From assembly GCA_910579685.1 (NCBI GenBank), contig CAJTVN010000018.1, positions 1 to 64,000 of the forward strand: DNA of 64,000 nucleotides, written 5' to 3'. The stretch is from an uncultured Lachnospiraceae bacterium (GTDB lineage Bacteria > Bacillota > Clostridia > Lachnospirales > Lachnospiraceae). A model generated the notes under the pieces. The model was not told the origin of the DNA, ran no database searches, and was given only the letters and a program-made list of their open reading frames with translations. The stretch's first letter is position 1. Every line of letters starts with the position of its first letter. Positions 32,454 to 41,732 of this stretch are shown one piece after another. The translations under genes and the position numbers were made by a program.

Positions 32454-34418
32454 GTGGCGGAAGGATTTTTGCCTGTCTCAAGACAGGACATGGAGGAACG
32501 GGGAATTGACCAGTTGGATTTTGTCTATGTGATCGGGGATGCGTATGTGGATCATCCCTCTTTTGGGCATGCCATCATCAGCCGGGTTCTGGAATCCAGA
32601 GGCTATCAGGTGGGAATTATCTCGCAGCCTGACTGGAAAGATCCGGACAGTATTGATGTGTTTGGAAGGCCGCGGCTTGGCTTTCTGATTTCCGGCGGAA
32701 ACATGGATTCCATGGTAAATCACTACTATGTATCGAAAAAGAAACGTTCTGCGGATGCCTACACACCCGGCGGGGCCATGGGAAAGCGCCCGGATTATGC
32801 AACCATTGTCTACGGAAATCTGATTCGAAGACGTTATAAGGATGTGCCTGTAATCATAGGAGGAATCGAAGCCAGCCTTCGGAGACTTTCTCATTATGAC
32901 TATTGGAGCGATTCCTTCAAGCGCTCCATCCTTCTTGACAGCCAGGCGGATCTGATTTCCTACGGAATGGGAGAGCGCTCCATTGTGGAGATTGCAGACG
33001 CCCTTTCCGCCAAAATAGCGGTGAAGGACATCACCTACATTCCGGGAACCGTATACCGGACCAGGGATATCTCAGGGCTTTTGGGCCACCGGCGGGAGGA
33101 GGACAACGTCCTGTTGCTGCCTGCCTATGACGATATGAAAAACGATCCCGCCCTTTATGCCAGAAGCTTCGGAATCCAATATGAAAACACGGATTTCTGT
33201 ACCGGAAGGATATTGGCGGAGCCGTATCCGGGCGGTGTTTATGTGGTTCAAAACCCGCCCGGCACACCTCTCTCCATGCAGGAGATGGATGACGTCTATG
33301 ACCTCCCTTATCAGCGGACCTATCATCCTTCCTATGAGGAAAAAGGGGGCGTTCCGGCTATTGAGGAGGTTAAATTTTCCCTGATCAGCAACCGGGGATG
33401 CTTTGGCGGCTGCAGCTTCTGTGCGCTTACCTTTCATCAGGGACGCACCGTCCAGGTGCGAAGCCATGAGTCCATCTTAAAAGAGGCGGGAAAAATAATT
33501 GCGGAGCCTGATTTTAAAGGCTATATCCATGACGTGGGAGGCCCTACCGCAAATTTCCGGCATCCTTCCTGTGAAAAACAGCTGACCATGGGGGTCTGTA
33601 AGAAGAAGCAATGTCTTTTTCCCGCTCCCTGCAAAAATCTGAATGCGGATCACAGTGACTATCTCACCCTTCTTCGTTCCCTACGCTCCCTTCCCGGCGT
33701 GAAAAAGGTCTTTATCCGCTCCGGAATCCGTTTCGACTATCTGCTCGCCGACCCGGATGAAACATTTTTCCGGGAACTGGTGGAGCATCATGTCAGCGGG
33801 CAGCTGAAGGTGGCGCCGGAGCACATTTCGGATGTGGTGCTGCGGAGAATGGGTAAGCCGGAAAACAAAGTTTATGAGCGCTTTGCGAAGCGATACGGCC
33901 AGTTAAACGACTCTCTCTCAAAAAAGCAGTTTCTGGTGCCGTATCTGATGTCCTCCCATCCGGGATCCACCCTGAAGGAGGCCATTGAGCTTGCGGTCTA
34001 TCTACAGAAGCTTGGCTATACGCCCCAGCAGGTGCAGGATTTTTATCCCACCCCTTCTACATTATCTACGGTGATGTATTATACGGGGATCGACCCGAGA
34101 GATGGCAAAGCGGTGTATGTGTGCAAGAATCCTCATGAGAAGGCCATGCAGAGGGCTCTGATCCAGTACCGGAATCCGAAGAACTATGATCTCGTCCTGG
34201 AGGCCCTTCAAAAGGGCAAAAGACAGGATCTGATCGGCTTTGGAAGGCAGTGTCTGATCCGTCCGAGGGCCGCAGCGGGACAAAAGCCGCACACAGCGCC
34301 AAACGCCGGGGAGAAAAAGCGCCTGGGCGGTTCCCGAAGTGCTGCGCAGGGAAAGAGCGGAGCGGACAAAAGGAGCGGAAAGAAAAAGACCATCAGGAAC
34401 ATTCACAAAAAGAAATGA
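32454..34418 (+). CDS. YgiQ family radical SAM protein
   Basis: 654 residues, GTG start at 32454, 7 bp after AGGAGG. The radical SAM 4Fe-4S motif is in NRGCFGGCSFCALTFHQGR (CxxxCxxC, about residues 320-327). Upstream is the family-specific domain (FVYVIGDAYVDHPSFGHAI, VIIGGIEASLRRLSHYDYW). The C-terminal about 60 residues are basic and low-complexity (K/R/G/A/S), ending in KKK. The reaction of YgiQ proteins is unknown. It is translationally linked to the HAD gene upstream. Confidence 0.93.
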   Translation: MAEGFLPVSRQDMEERGIDQLDFVYVIGDAYVDHPSFGHAIISRVLESRGYQVGIISQPDWKDPDSIDVFGRPRLGFLISGGNMDSMVNHYYVSKKKRSADAYTPGGAMGKRPDYATIVYGNLIRRRYKDVPVIIGGIEASLRRLSHYDYWSDSFKRSILLDSQADLISYGMGERSIVEIADALSAKIAVKDITYIPGTVYRTRDISGLLGHRREEDNVLLLPAYDDMKNDPALYARSFGIQYENTDFCTGRILAEPYPGGVYVVQNPPGTPLSMQEMDDVYDLPYQRTYHPSYEEKGGVPAIEEVKFSLISNRGCFGGCSFCALTFHQGRTVQVRSHESILKEAGKIIAEPDFKGYIHDVGGPTANFRHPSCEKQLTMGVCKKKQCLFPAPCKNLNADHSDYLTLLRSLRSLPGVKKVFIRSGIRFDYLLADPDETFFRELVEHHVSGQLKVAPEHISDVVLRRMGKPENKVYERFAKRYGQLNDSLSKKQFLVPYLMSSHPGSTLKEAIELAVYLQKLGYTPQQVQDFYPTPSTLSTVMYYTGIDPRDGKAVYVCKNPHEKAMQRALIQYRNPKNYDLVLEALQKGKRQDLIGFGRQCLIRPRAAAGQKPHTAPNAGEKKRLGGSRSAAQGKSGADKRSGKKKTIRNIHKKK

Positions 34419-34429
34419 CGGAGGCATTT

Positions 34430-35008
34430 ATGATAAAAAAAGCGGTTAAGGGAACATTCGGATATCTGGACGCACAAAAGAAGCGGGTTTTTCTCCGGAC
34501 GGTTATTTACTTCGCCATCCCCCTCTCGCTTCTGGCTGCGGGAATTATCAGCACCGGAAGCCGCAGAAACCTTTTGACAGTGGTGGCAATCCTTGGCTGT
34601 CTTCCAGCCTGTAAGAGTCTGGTAAATCTTATCCTGTATTGCAGGACCAGAGGATGCAGCGAGGCGGCTCATGAAACGATTGTCCCTGTCTCCAGGGAGC
34701 GGGGGCTTAAGGGAATGTACGACCTGTATTTTACCTCCTATAAACGGAATTTTGCCATCAGCCATATGGTGGTGTGCGGAAAAAATCTCTGCGGCTTCAC
34801 GGAGGATCCCGGGTGCGATGCGAAAGCCTGTAAGGAGCATCTGGATACCATGTTAAAACAGGGAGGCTGTAAGGACATGACTGTCAAGATTTTCACGGAT
34901 CTTCCGAAGTATTGTGAGCGGTTAAGGCAGCTGAGCGAAAGCGCCGGTGAGAAGGATTCTGAGCTTGGAAACCGGGTCAGAATCGTTTTGTATGACATTT
35001 CCCTTTAG
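34430..35008 (+). CDS. hypothetical membrane protein (192 aa)
   Basis: ATG 34430 lies 5 bp after GGAGG. The protein has a basic N-terminus, two hydrophobic helices (about 25-43 and 46-66) and a cytoplasmic domain of about 120 residues. The latter contains spaced cysteines (YCRTRGCSEAAHE, VVCGKNLCGFTEDPGCDAKAC). A long upstream in-frame extension covers the end of the YgiQ gene and is not used. It sits between a radical SAM gene and an RluA-type synthase, 8 bp before the latter. I do not recognise a functional family. Confidence 0.78.
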   Translation: MIKKAVKGTFGYLDAQKKRVFLRTVIYFAIPLSLLAAGIISTGSRRNLLTVVAILGCLPACKSLVNLILYCRTRGCSEAAHETIVPVSRERGLKGMYDLYFTSYKRNFAISHMVVCGKNLCGFTEDPGCDAKACKEHLDTMLKQGGCKDMTVKIFTDLPKYCERLRQLSESAGEKDSELGNRVRIVLYDISL

Positions 35009-35016
35009 GAGACATT

Positions 35017-35997
35017 ATGTATCAGTTTGAAATTACAGCGAACGAGGCGGGACAGAGATTGGATAAATATTTGAGGAAACTTCTTCCCAAAGCGCCCTCC
35101 TCCTTTTTTTACAAGATGCTGCGCAAAAAGAATATTGTGGTAAACGGCAAAAAGGCAGAGGGCGGTGAAAAGCTTTCCGTGGGCGACCTGGTTTCCCTGT
35201 TTCTTGCGCAGGACACTTTCGACGGCTTTTGCGGGGATGTGAATGCCCAAAAGGACGGCTATCAGGATGCGTACGAAAAACTTAAGGGAATCGGGATCGT
35301 CCATGAAAATGAGCACATGCTGCTTCTCAATAAGCCGGCCGGGATCCTGACGCAGAAAGCCTGTGAGTCGGATCTGTCTGTGAATGAATGGCTGGTCGGC
35401 TATCTGCTTGATGCGGGCGCAGTGACAAGGGAATCCCTCAAAACTTACCGTCCTTCCGTCTGCAACCGTCTGGATCGCAACACCAGCGGACTGGTAATCT
35501 GCGCCAAATCTCTTGCCGGCAGCCAGAGGCTGAACGAGCTCATACGTGAAAGGCGGATCCGGAAGTTTTACCGTCTGTTCGTAAAAGGCGTGGTGAGGGA
35601 GGAAGGCGTGCTGAGCGGATACCTCTCAAAGGATGTGAAGACCAACCGGGTGGCCATATCTTCCCAGGCGGCTTTGGATGGCCGCAAGGTTCTGACAAGG
35701 TACTATCCGGTCAGGAATTTTTCGGATATCACCTGCCTGGAGGCGGAGCTGGTCACGGGAAAAACCCATCAGATCCGGGCGCATATGGCCCTTACGGGGC
35801 ATCCCATTGTGGGGGACGCCAAGTATGGGGATGCCGTATTCAATGAAAAATTTAAGAAAAAATATCAGCTTCACTATCAGCTCCTCCATGCATCCCGCCT
35901 GGAATTTCCCGCGGACGGGCTCCTTTTAAAAGAAGCGGAAAGCTTTGTGGCAAAGGAGCCCGAGGTCTTTGAGCGGATTTCGAGCAGCTATTGCTGA
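35017..35997 (+). CDS. RluA family pseudouridine synthase
   Basis: 326 residues. The N-terminal S4 RNA-binding domain is FEITANEAGQRLDKYLRKLL, and a catalytic domain with HENEHMLLLNKPAGILTQ follows. The aspartate motif NRLDRNTSGLVICAKS is intact, with KTHQIRAHMALTGHPIVGDAKYG near residue 250. It modifies rRNA (RluC/RluD type) but the target uridine cannot be assigned. AGGAG precedes the start. A second synthase of the same superfamily is at 59255-60187. Confidence 0.93.
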   Translation: MYQFEITANEAGQRLDKYLRKLLPKAPSSFFYKMLRKKNIVVNGKKAEGGEKLSVGDLVSLFLAQDTFDGFCGDVNAQKDGYQDAYEKLKGIGIVHENEHMLLLNKPAGILTQKACESDLSVNEWLVGYLLDAGAVTRESLKTYRPSVCNRLDRNTSGLVICAKSLAGSQRLNELIRERRIRKFYRLFVKGVVREEGVLSGYLSKDVKTNRVAISSQAALDGRKVLTRYYPVRNFSDITCLEAELVTGKTHQIRAHMALTGHPIVGDAKYGDAVFNEKFKKKYQLHYQLLHASRLEFPADGLLLKEAESFVAKEPEVFERISSSYC

Positions 35998-36028
35998 AAC
36001 TGAATTTTGAGGAGAAAGATGGGATTTT

Positions 36029-36565
36029 ATGGCAACCTGGAATTCGAGGGGCCTTCGGGGTTCCACCCTGGAGGATCTGATTAACCGGACAAACGAGAAA
36101 TATCTGGAGAACGGCCTTGCGCTGATTCAGAAGATCCCGACTCCGATCACGCCCATTAACATTGACAAGGAAAGCCGGCATATCACGCTGGCTTACTTTG
36201 AAAAGAAGAGTACCGTGGACTATATCGGCGTGGTGCAGGGGATCCCCGTATGCTTTGACGCAAAGGAATGCGCGGTTGACACCTTTGCCCTTCAGAATAT
36301 CCATGAGCATCAGGTGCGGTTTATGGAGCAGTTCGAGAAACAGAATGGAATCGCCTTTTTTCTGATTTATTACACACACAGGGATTTGTTTTACTATCTT
36401 CCCTATGAGATGCTCCGCTTTTTCTGGGACAGATCCTGTTCGGGAGGAAGGAAGAGCTTTCGGCGGGAGGAACTGAATCCGGATTATTATCTTCCCAAAA
36501 AGGACGGAATTCTTGTCCCCTATCTCGATATTCTCAGCAGGGATCTGGAGGATCGGGATTTTTGA
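36029..36565 (+). CDS. recU: Holliday junction resolvase RecU
   Basis: 178 residues, slightly shorter than Bacillus RecU (206). The start ATWNSRGLRGSTLEDLINRT is the family's N-terminal motif (NRG...EE/D-type). The PD-(D/E)xK core appears as STVDYIGVVQGIPVCFDAKECAVDTF, with the D and E/K ligands, followed by HQVRFMEQFEKQNGIAFFLIYY. RecU cuts the junctions moved by RuvAB (7681-9325 here), replacing RuvC in Firmicutes. The his promoter starts 8 bp after its stop. Confidence 0.92.
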   Translation: MATWNSRGLRGSTLEDLINRTNEKYLENGLALIQKIPTPITPINIDKESRHITLAYFEKKSTVDYIGVVQGIPVCFDAKECAVDTFALQNIHEHQVRFMEQFEKQNGIAFFLIYYTHRDLFYYLPYEMLRFFWDRSCSGGRKSFRREELNPDYYLPKKDGILVPYLDILSRDLEDRDF

Positions 36566-36573
36566 AAAAACCT

Positions 36574-36602
36574 TTGACATTTCATTTCGTTTCTTATATA
36601 CT
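36574..36602 (+). promoter_or_regulatory. his operon promoter
   Basis: TTGACA (36574-36579), 17-bp spacer, TATACT (36597-36602). The roughly 75-nt leader to hisZ shows no T-box or attenuator that I can recognise. Confidence 0.88.
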
Positions 36603-36681
36603 GTCAATAGTTTTTGCGTTGACATGGTAGCGAATTAGCACTGTGAAGCGATGAAGTATTTTATCTTTTAAGGAGAATGAT

Positions 36682-37833
36682 ATGATGTATAACAGGCTTG
36701 TCCATACGCCGGAGGGCGTGCGCGATATATACGGCCAGGAGTATGCAAGGAAGCTCTCGGTTCAGAAGCTGATCCACAGACAGTTTGGGCTGTACGGATA
36801 CGAGGATATTCAGACGCCGGCCTTTGAATACTTTGACGTTTTTTCCAGGGAAATCGGAACCACACCCTCCAAGGAACTCTATAAATTTTTCGACAAAGAG
36901 GGGAACACGCTTGTGCTTCGTCCCGATTTCACCCCTTCCATGGCCAGATGCGCCGCCAAGTATTTTATGGAGGAGGAGGTGCCCATCCGCTTCTGCTACC
37001 AGGGGAATACGTTTACCAACACGGGAAATCTTCAGGGGAAGCTCAAGGAGGTTACCCAGATGGGAGCGGAACTTATGGGAGACGGCAGCGTGGAGGCTGA
37101 CGGGGAGATGATTGCCCTGGCGATAGAATCCCTTCTTGCCGCAGGCCTTGAGGAATTTCAGCTGAGCATCGGAGAAGTGGAATATTTTAAGGGACTTTGC
37201 AGGCAGGCGGGCCTTGATGAAGAGACCGAACTTGCCCTTCGGGATTTTATTTCGGGGAAAAATATTTTCGGGGCGGAAAATCTTCTTCAGGAAAAGGGGA
37301 TTGATCCGGAATCCTGCGATCTGCTTCTTGGAATCACGGATTATTTCGGTTCCATGGATTTCCTTGAAAGGGCGAAGGGGTCGGTACATAATTCCCGTTC
37401 CCTCGAGGCGCTATCCCGTCTTGAGAAGCTCTATCAGGTGCTCTGCGGATACGGTGTCGAAAAATATGTTTCCTTTGACCTGGGAATGCTGAGCAAATAT
37501 AATTATTACACGGGGGTTATCTTTAAGGCTTATACTTACGGGGTGGGAGATGCCATTGCAAAGGGAGGAAGATACGACAACCTTCTTGGCTGCTTTGGCA
37601 AGCAGGCTCCGGCCATCGGCTTTGCGGTGGTGATCGATGATCTGATGAACGCCCTGACAAGGCAGAAGCACCTTTTTGCCCCCTGTGAGGAAAACCGGAT
37701 TCTTACCTATCGGAAAGAGGATTACGCCCAGAAGCTCAGGGAGGCAAGAGAACTTCGCAGGAGGGGAATTCCCGCAATTTTAACCCCCTTTCCAAATGCG
37801 GACGAAAGACCGGGAAAAGAGGTGGAAGGATGA
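36682..37833 (+). CDS. hisZ: ATP phosphoribosyltransferase regulatory subunit
   Basis: 383 residues, a histidyl-tRNA synthetase paralogue. It starts HTPEGVRDIYGQEYARK and keeps class II synthetase motif 2 (VPIRFCYQGNTFTN) and GGRYDNLLGCFGKQAPAIGFA. It lacks the HisRS anticodon-binding domain, which is diagnostic for HisZ. It activates the short HisG encoded next (4-bp ATGA overlap). AAGGAG precedes ATG 36682; ATG 36685 is an alternative. Confidence 0.95.
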   Translation: MMYNRLVHTPEGVRDIYGQEYARKLSVQKLIHRQFGLYGYEDIQTPAFEYFDVFSREIGTTPSKELYKFFDKEGNTLVLRPDFTPSMARCAAKYFMEEEVPIRFCYQGNTFTNTGNLQGKLKEVTQMGAELMGDGSVEADGEMIALAIESLLAAGLEEFQLSIGEVEYFKGLCRQAGLDEETELALRDFISGKNIFGAENLLQEKGIDPESCDLLLGITDYFGSMDFLERAKGSVHNSRSLEALSRLEKLYQVLCGYGVEKYVSFDLGMLSKYNYYTGVIFKAYTYGVGDAIAKGGRYDNLLGCFGKQAPAIGFAVVIDDLMNALTRQKHLFAPCEENRILTYRKEDYAQKLREARELRRRGIPAILTPFPNADERPGKEVEG

Positions 37834-38495
37834 GAGAAGAGAGATATCTGACCTTTGCCCTTGGAAAGGGAAGGCTTGCCAGTCAGACCATGGAGCTTTT
37901 GGAAAAGATCGGGATCACCTGCACGGAGATGAAGGATAAAAGCTCAAGGAAGCTGATTTTTGTAAACGAAGAGAGGAAACTGAAATTTTTTCTGGCTAAG
38001 GGGCCGGATATTCCCACCTATGTGGAATACGGAGCCGCTGATATCGGCGTGGTGGGAAGCGATACCATCATGGAGGAAGACCGCAGGGTCTATGAAGTTC
38101 TGGATCTCGGGTTTGGCAGATGCCGCATGTGCGTGTGCGGCCCAAAGGAAGCGGCGGAGCTTCTGCGGCATCACGAAATGATCCGTGTGGCAAGCAAATA
38201 TCCCAATATTGCCAGGGATTATTTCTTCAACAAAAAGCATCAGACTGTGGATATTATAAAGCTCAACGGTTCCATAGAGCTTGGCCCCATCGTGGGTCTG
38301 TCCGATGTGATCGTGGATATTGTGGAGACCGGCTCAACCCTGCGTGAGAACGGCCTTCAGGTTCTGGAGGAGATCTGCCCCCTCTCGGCAAGAATGATCG
38401 TAAATCAGGTGAGCATGCAGATGGAAACCCGGCGGATCCGGGAGCTGATCCTCCAGCTGCGTAACAGCCTGCGGGAACTCTCCCTCAATCGTTAA
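37830..38495 (+). CDS. hisG: ATP phosphoribosyltransferase, short form
   Basis: 221 residues, the HisG-S length, lacking the C-terminal regulatory domain, so it needs HisZ. It starts LTFALGKGRLASQTMELLEK. The PRPP-binding loop IVDIVETGSTLRENGL is present (about residues 150-165). It catalyses the first step of histidine synthesis and overlaps hisZ by 4 bp. Confidence 0.97.
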   Translation: MREERYLTFALGKGRLASQTMELLEKIGITCTEMKDKSSRKLIFVNEERKLKFFLAKGPDIPTYVEYGAADIGVVGSDTIMEEDRRVYEVLDLGFGRCRMCVCGPKEAAELLRHHEMIRVASKYPNIARDYFFNKKHQTVDIIKLNGSIELGPIVGLSDVIVDIVETGSTLRENGLQVLEEICPLSARMIVNQVSMQMETRRIRELILQLRNSLRELSLNR

Positions 38496-38521
38496 ACACA
38501 AGGAAAAGGAAAGGAAACGGT

Positions 38522-39826
38522 ATGAGAATTGTAGAGCTGAATGAAAATACAAAGAACAATCTGCAGAAGGAGCTTTTGAAAAGAAGTCCGGAAAGCTATG
38601 GAGAATACGAACAGACCGTTAACGAGATCATTTCGAATGTAAAGAAGAACGGAGATAAGGCCCTGTTTGATTACACGTTAAGGTTTGACGGATGCCGGAT
38701 CGGCAAGGACAACATCCGTGTGACAGACGGGGAAATCGAGGAGGCTTACAGCCAGGTGTCCCCCGAATTTATTGAGGTAATGAAGCGGTCTGCCGCAAAT
38801 ATCACCAGATTCCATGAGAAACAGCGCCGCAACAGCTGGATCACCACGCAGGAAAACGGAACTCTTCTGGGACAGAGGATCCTGCCGGTGGCCGTTTCCG
38901 GCGTATATGTTCCCGGCGGAAAGGCCGCTTACCCTTCCAGCGTTCTCATGAACGTGCTTCCGGCAAAGGTGGCGGGCGTTGAGCGGATTATCATGACAAC
39001 GCCTCCGGACAGGGAAGGAAAGGTAACACCCGGAACCCTTGTGGCGGCTCACATTGCCGGTGTGGACGAGATCTACAGGGCGGGAGGAGCTCAGGCCATT
39101 GCGGCCATGGCTTTCGGAACAGAGAGTATCCCCAAGGTGGATAAGATCACGGGCCCCGGCAACATCTTTGTGGCTCTCGCCAAAAAGGCCTGCTTTGGCC
39201 ATGTGAGCATTGATTCCATTGCGGGGCCCAGTGAGATTCTGATTCTTGCGGACGAGAGCGCAAATGCGAGATTCGTGGCGGCGGATCTGTTATCCCAGGC
39301 GGAGCATGACGAGATGGCAAGTGCGATTCTGATCACCACCAGCAGAGAACTTGCCAGGGAGGTTTCCCGGGAAGCGGAAGTCTTTGCCTCCGGACTCTCC
39401 AGAGAAAAAATCATCCGGCAGTCCCTGGAAAATTACGGCTATATCCTGATTGCCCCAAATATGGATGAGGCTGTGGACGCAGCCAATGAGATTGCTTCCG
39501 AGCACCTTGAGATTTTGACCAGGAACCCCTATGAGACAATGACCAGGATCCGCAATGCCGGTGCGATTTTTCTCGGAGAGTACTCCAGCGAACCCCTTGG
39601 AGACTATTATGCGGGGCCGAACCATATCCTGCCCACCAACGGAACGGCAAGATTTTTCTCCCCCTTAAACGTGGACGATTTTATGAAGAAGACCAGCATC
39701 ATTTCCTATTCCAGGCAGGAGCTTTTGCGGGTTCACAAAGACATTGAGCTGTTTGCCGAGCAGGAGGGCCTGACGGCCCATGCGAACTCTATCCGGGTAA
39801 GGTTTGAAGAGGAGGAAAAATCATGA
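38522..39826 (+). CDS. hisD: histidinol dehydrogenase
   Basis: 434 residues, full length. Characteristic stretches: VPGGKAAYPSSVLMNVLPAKVAG, GGAQAIAAMAFGTESIPKVD, ITGPGNIFVALAKK, IAGPSEILILAD and LSQAEHDEMASAILIT (zinc and base residues). PNHILPTNGTARFFSPLNV comes near the end. It oxidises histidinol to histidine in two NAD-linked steps. It overlaps hisB by 4 bp. Confidence 0.98.
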   Translation: MRIVELNENTKNNLQKELLKRSPESYGEYEQTVNEIISNVKKNGDKALFDYTLRFDGCRIGKDNIRVTDGEIEEAYSQVSPEFIEVMKRSAANITRFHEKQRRNSWITTQENGTLLGQRILPVAVSGVYVPGGKAAYPSSVLMNVLPAKVAGVERIIMTTPPDREGKVTPGTLVAAHIAGVDEIYRAGGAQAIAAMAFGTESIPKVDKITGPGNIFVALAKKACFGHVSIDSIAGPSEILILADESANARFVAADLLSQAEHDEMASAILITTSRELAREVSREAEVFASGLSREKIIRQSLENYGYILIAPNMDEAVDAANEIASEHLEILTRNPYETMTRIRNAGAIFLGEYSSEPLGDYYAGPNHILPTNGTARFFSPLNVDDFMKKTSIISYSRQELLRVHKDIELFAEQEGLTAHANSIRVRFEEEEKS

Positions 39827-40410
39827 GCAGAAACGCGTCCGTAAACCGGAAGACCAGGGAGACGGACATTTCCGTTTTCTTTGAAATCGACGGTGGGGGA
39901 ATTGGAAAAACAGATACGGGTATCGGGTTTTTTGACCATATGCTGGAAGGGTTTGCGAGACACGGCCTCTTTGATCTGGAGGTTCTGGCAAAAGGAGACC
40001 TTGCGGTGGACGGGCATCACACGGTGGAGGATGTTGGAATTGTCCTTGGCTGTGCCATCCGGGAAGCCACAGGAGATAAGGCGGGAATCCGGCGCTACGG
40101 TTCCTGTATCCTGCCCATGGACGACGCCTTGGTACTTTGTGCCGTGGATTTGTGCCAAAGGCCCTATTTTTCCATGGAATGCGATTTTACATCAGAGCGG
40201 GTGGGCGGTTTTGAGACAGCCCTTGTGCGGGAATTTTTCTATGCCATATCTTACTCGGCCGGGATGAACCTGCACTTCAAAAAGCTTTCCGGGATGAATG
40301 ACCACCATATAATCGAGGCCATGTTTAAAGCCTTTTCCAAGGCGCTGGACCAGGCGACGTTAAAAGACGAAAGAATTCATGATGTTTTAAGCACGAAAGG
40401 CAGTTTATAA
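39823..40410 (+). CDS. hisB: imidazoleglycerol-phosphate dehydratase
   Basis: 195 residues, the monofunctional form without the histidinol-phosphatase half. The two metal-binding histidine clusters are GFFDHMLEGFARHG with GHHTVEDVGIVLG, and NLHFKKLSGMNDHHIIEAMFKAFSKAL. It dehydrates imidazoleglycerol phosphate. The operon lacks a separate histidinol-phosphate phosphatase and aminotransferase (hisC), which must be encoded elsewhere. Confidence 0.97.
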   Translation: MSRNASVNRKTRETDISVFFEIDGGGIGKTDTGIGFFDHMLEGFARHGLFDLEVLAKGDLAVDGHHTVEDVGIVLGCAIREATGDKAGIRRYGSCILPMDDALVLCAVDLCQRPYFSMECDFTSERVGGFETALVREFFYAISYSAGMNLHFKKLSGMNDHHIIEAMFKAFSKALDQATLKDERIHDVLSTKGSL

Positions 40411-40411
40411 A

Positions 40412-41698
40412 ATGAATACATATAAGAGAATCATTCCATGCATTTATCTGCTGAATCAAAAGGCGGTAAAGGGATTTGAGGATCCTGCCGTCATCAGCCA
40501 GTCGCCGGTTGAGCTTGCCAGGTTTTACGGGGAGAGCAATGCGGATGAGCTGATCATTTTTGATCTCTCAAAGGAGGATGAAGAGCATGAGGCGGCGCTT
40601 GGCATGATCAAACGCATTGCGCTGGAGGCACAGATTCCCGTGATCGGAGCGGGAAATATCAAACGAATGGAGGATGTGAAAAAGCTGCTCTATGCAGGCT
40701 GCAAAAAGGCGGTTCTGAATTACTCCAAGGAGGTAAATATCGAGCTGACCCGGGAGGTTTCGCTCAAATTCGGAAAGGACAAAATTGCGGCGTGTATCGC
40801 AAACGCCTCGGAGATCGAGGCCAATGCGCCGCTTCTTTCCGAATTTGTCAGTGAGGTGATTCTGCTTAATGAAAAGACCATCAAGCAGGCGGTGGAGGTT
40901 TCCGCCCTCCCGCTCATTGTCACCCTTCCCGAGGTTTCTTTAGATAAGCTGATCGAGCTTCTGACCTGTGATCCGATTGCTGGGGTTACAGGGCTGGCAG
41001 TCAATGAGAACGCAAAGGAGATAAACGATATCAAGGATCTTTGTGCGGGAAACGGTGTAAACGTGAGAACCTTTGAGCCTTCCGTGAAGTGGGATGAGCT
41101 GAAAAAGAACGGGGACGGACAGATTCCCGTGGTGGTGCAGGATTACAGAACCAGCGAGGTGCTGATGGTGGCCTACATGAACGAGGAGGCGTATCTTGCC
41201 ACCTTAAAGACCGGGCGTATGACTTATTTCAGCAGAAGCAGGGGCGAGCTGTGGATTAAGGGGGCTACCAGCGGACATTACCAGTATGTGAAGGAGATGT
41301 GCACCGACTGCGACAAAGATACGATCCTGGCAAAGGTTGCCCAGATCGGGGCCGCCTGTCACACGGGAAGCTACAGTTGCTTTTTTAATGAAATCATGAA
41401 AAAGGATTACGAGGAGACGAATCCTCTTAAGGTGTTCGAATCGGTTTTTCAGGTGATAAAGGACCGCAAGGTACATCCCAAGGAGGGATCCTATACCAAT
41501 TATCTTTTTGACAAGGGAATTGACAAAATTCTTAAGAAACTGGGGGAGGAGGCGACCGAGATCGTGATTGCGGCCAAAAACCCCAACCCGGAGGAGATCA
41601 AATATGAAATCTCCGATTTCCTGTATCATATGATGGTTCTTATGGTGGAAAAGGGCGTAACCTGGGAGGAAATCACCGAGGAGCTGGCAAGACGGTAA
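40412..41698 (+). CDS. hisIE: HisIE (phosphoribosyl-AMP cyclohydrolase / phosphoribosyl-ATP pyrophosphatase) with inactive HisF/HisA-like N-terminal domain
   Basis: 428 residues in three parts. Residues 1 to about 225 are a TIM-barrel of the HisF/HisA type (KRIIPCIYLLNQKAVKGFED, VPVIGAG-like IPVIGAGNIKRMEDVKKLL). The catalytic first aspartate of HisF (PCLDV) is Y12 here, and the second (AIDA) is replaced in CIANAS. HisI (about 235-330) keeps the zinc/metal residues CTDCDKDTILAKV and CHTGSYSCFF. HisE (about 345-428) has LGEEATEIVIAAKN. So steps 2 and 3 are present, while the barrel looks like a pseudoenzyme, perhaps structural or regulatory. It is the last gene of the operon, before a hairpin. 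Confidence 0.92.
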   Translation: MNTYKRIIPCIYLLNQKAVKGFEDPAVISQSPVELARFYGESNADELIIFDLSKEDEEHEAALGMIKRIALEAQIPVIGAGNIKRMEDVKKLLYAGCKKAVLNYSKEVNIELTREVSLKFGKDKIAACIANASEIEANAPLLSEFVSEVILLNEKTIKQAVEVSALPLIVTLPEVSLDKLIELLTCDPIAGVTGLAVNENAKEINDIKDLCAGNGVNVRTFEPSVKWDELKKNGDGQIPVVVQDYRTSEVLMVAYMNEEAYLATLKTGRMTYFSRSRGELWIKGATSGHYQYVKEMCTDCDKDTILAKVAQIGAACHTGSYSCFFNEIMKKDYEETNPLKVFESVFQVIKDRKVHPKEGSYTNYLFDKGIDKILKKLGEEATEIVIAAKNPNPEEIKYEISDFLYHMMVLMVEKGVTWEEITEELARR

Positions 41699-41732
41699 AA
41701 ATCGCCGCCGTGGTTTTCTTCGGATAAAGCGG

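Noticed and set aside
36603..36681. T-box or His attenuator in the his leader
   Set aside because: Only about 75 nt long, no specifier loop, no TGGNACC-like antiterminator and no run of His codons.
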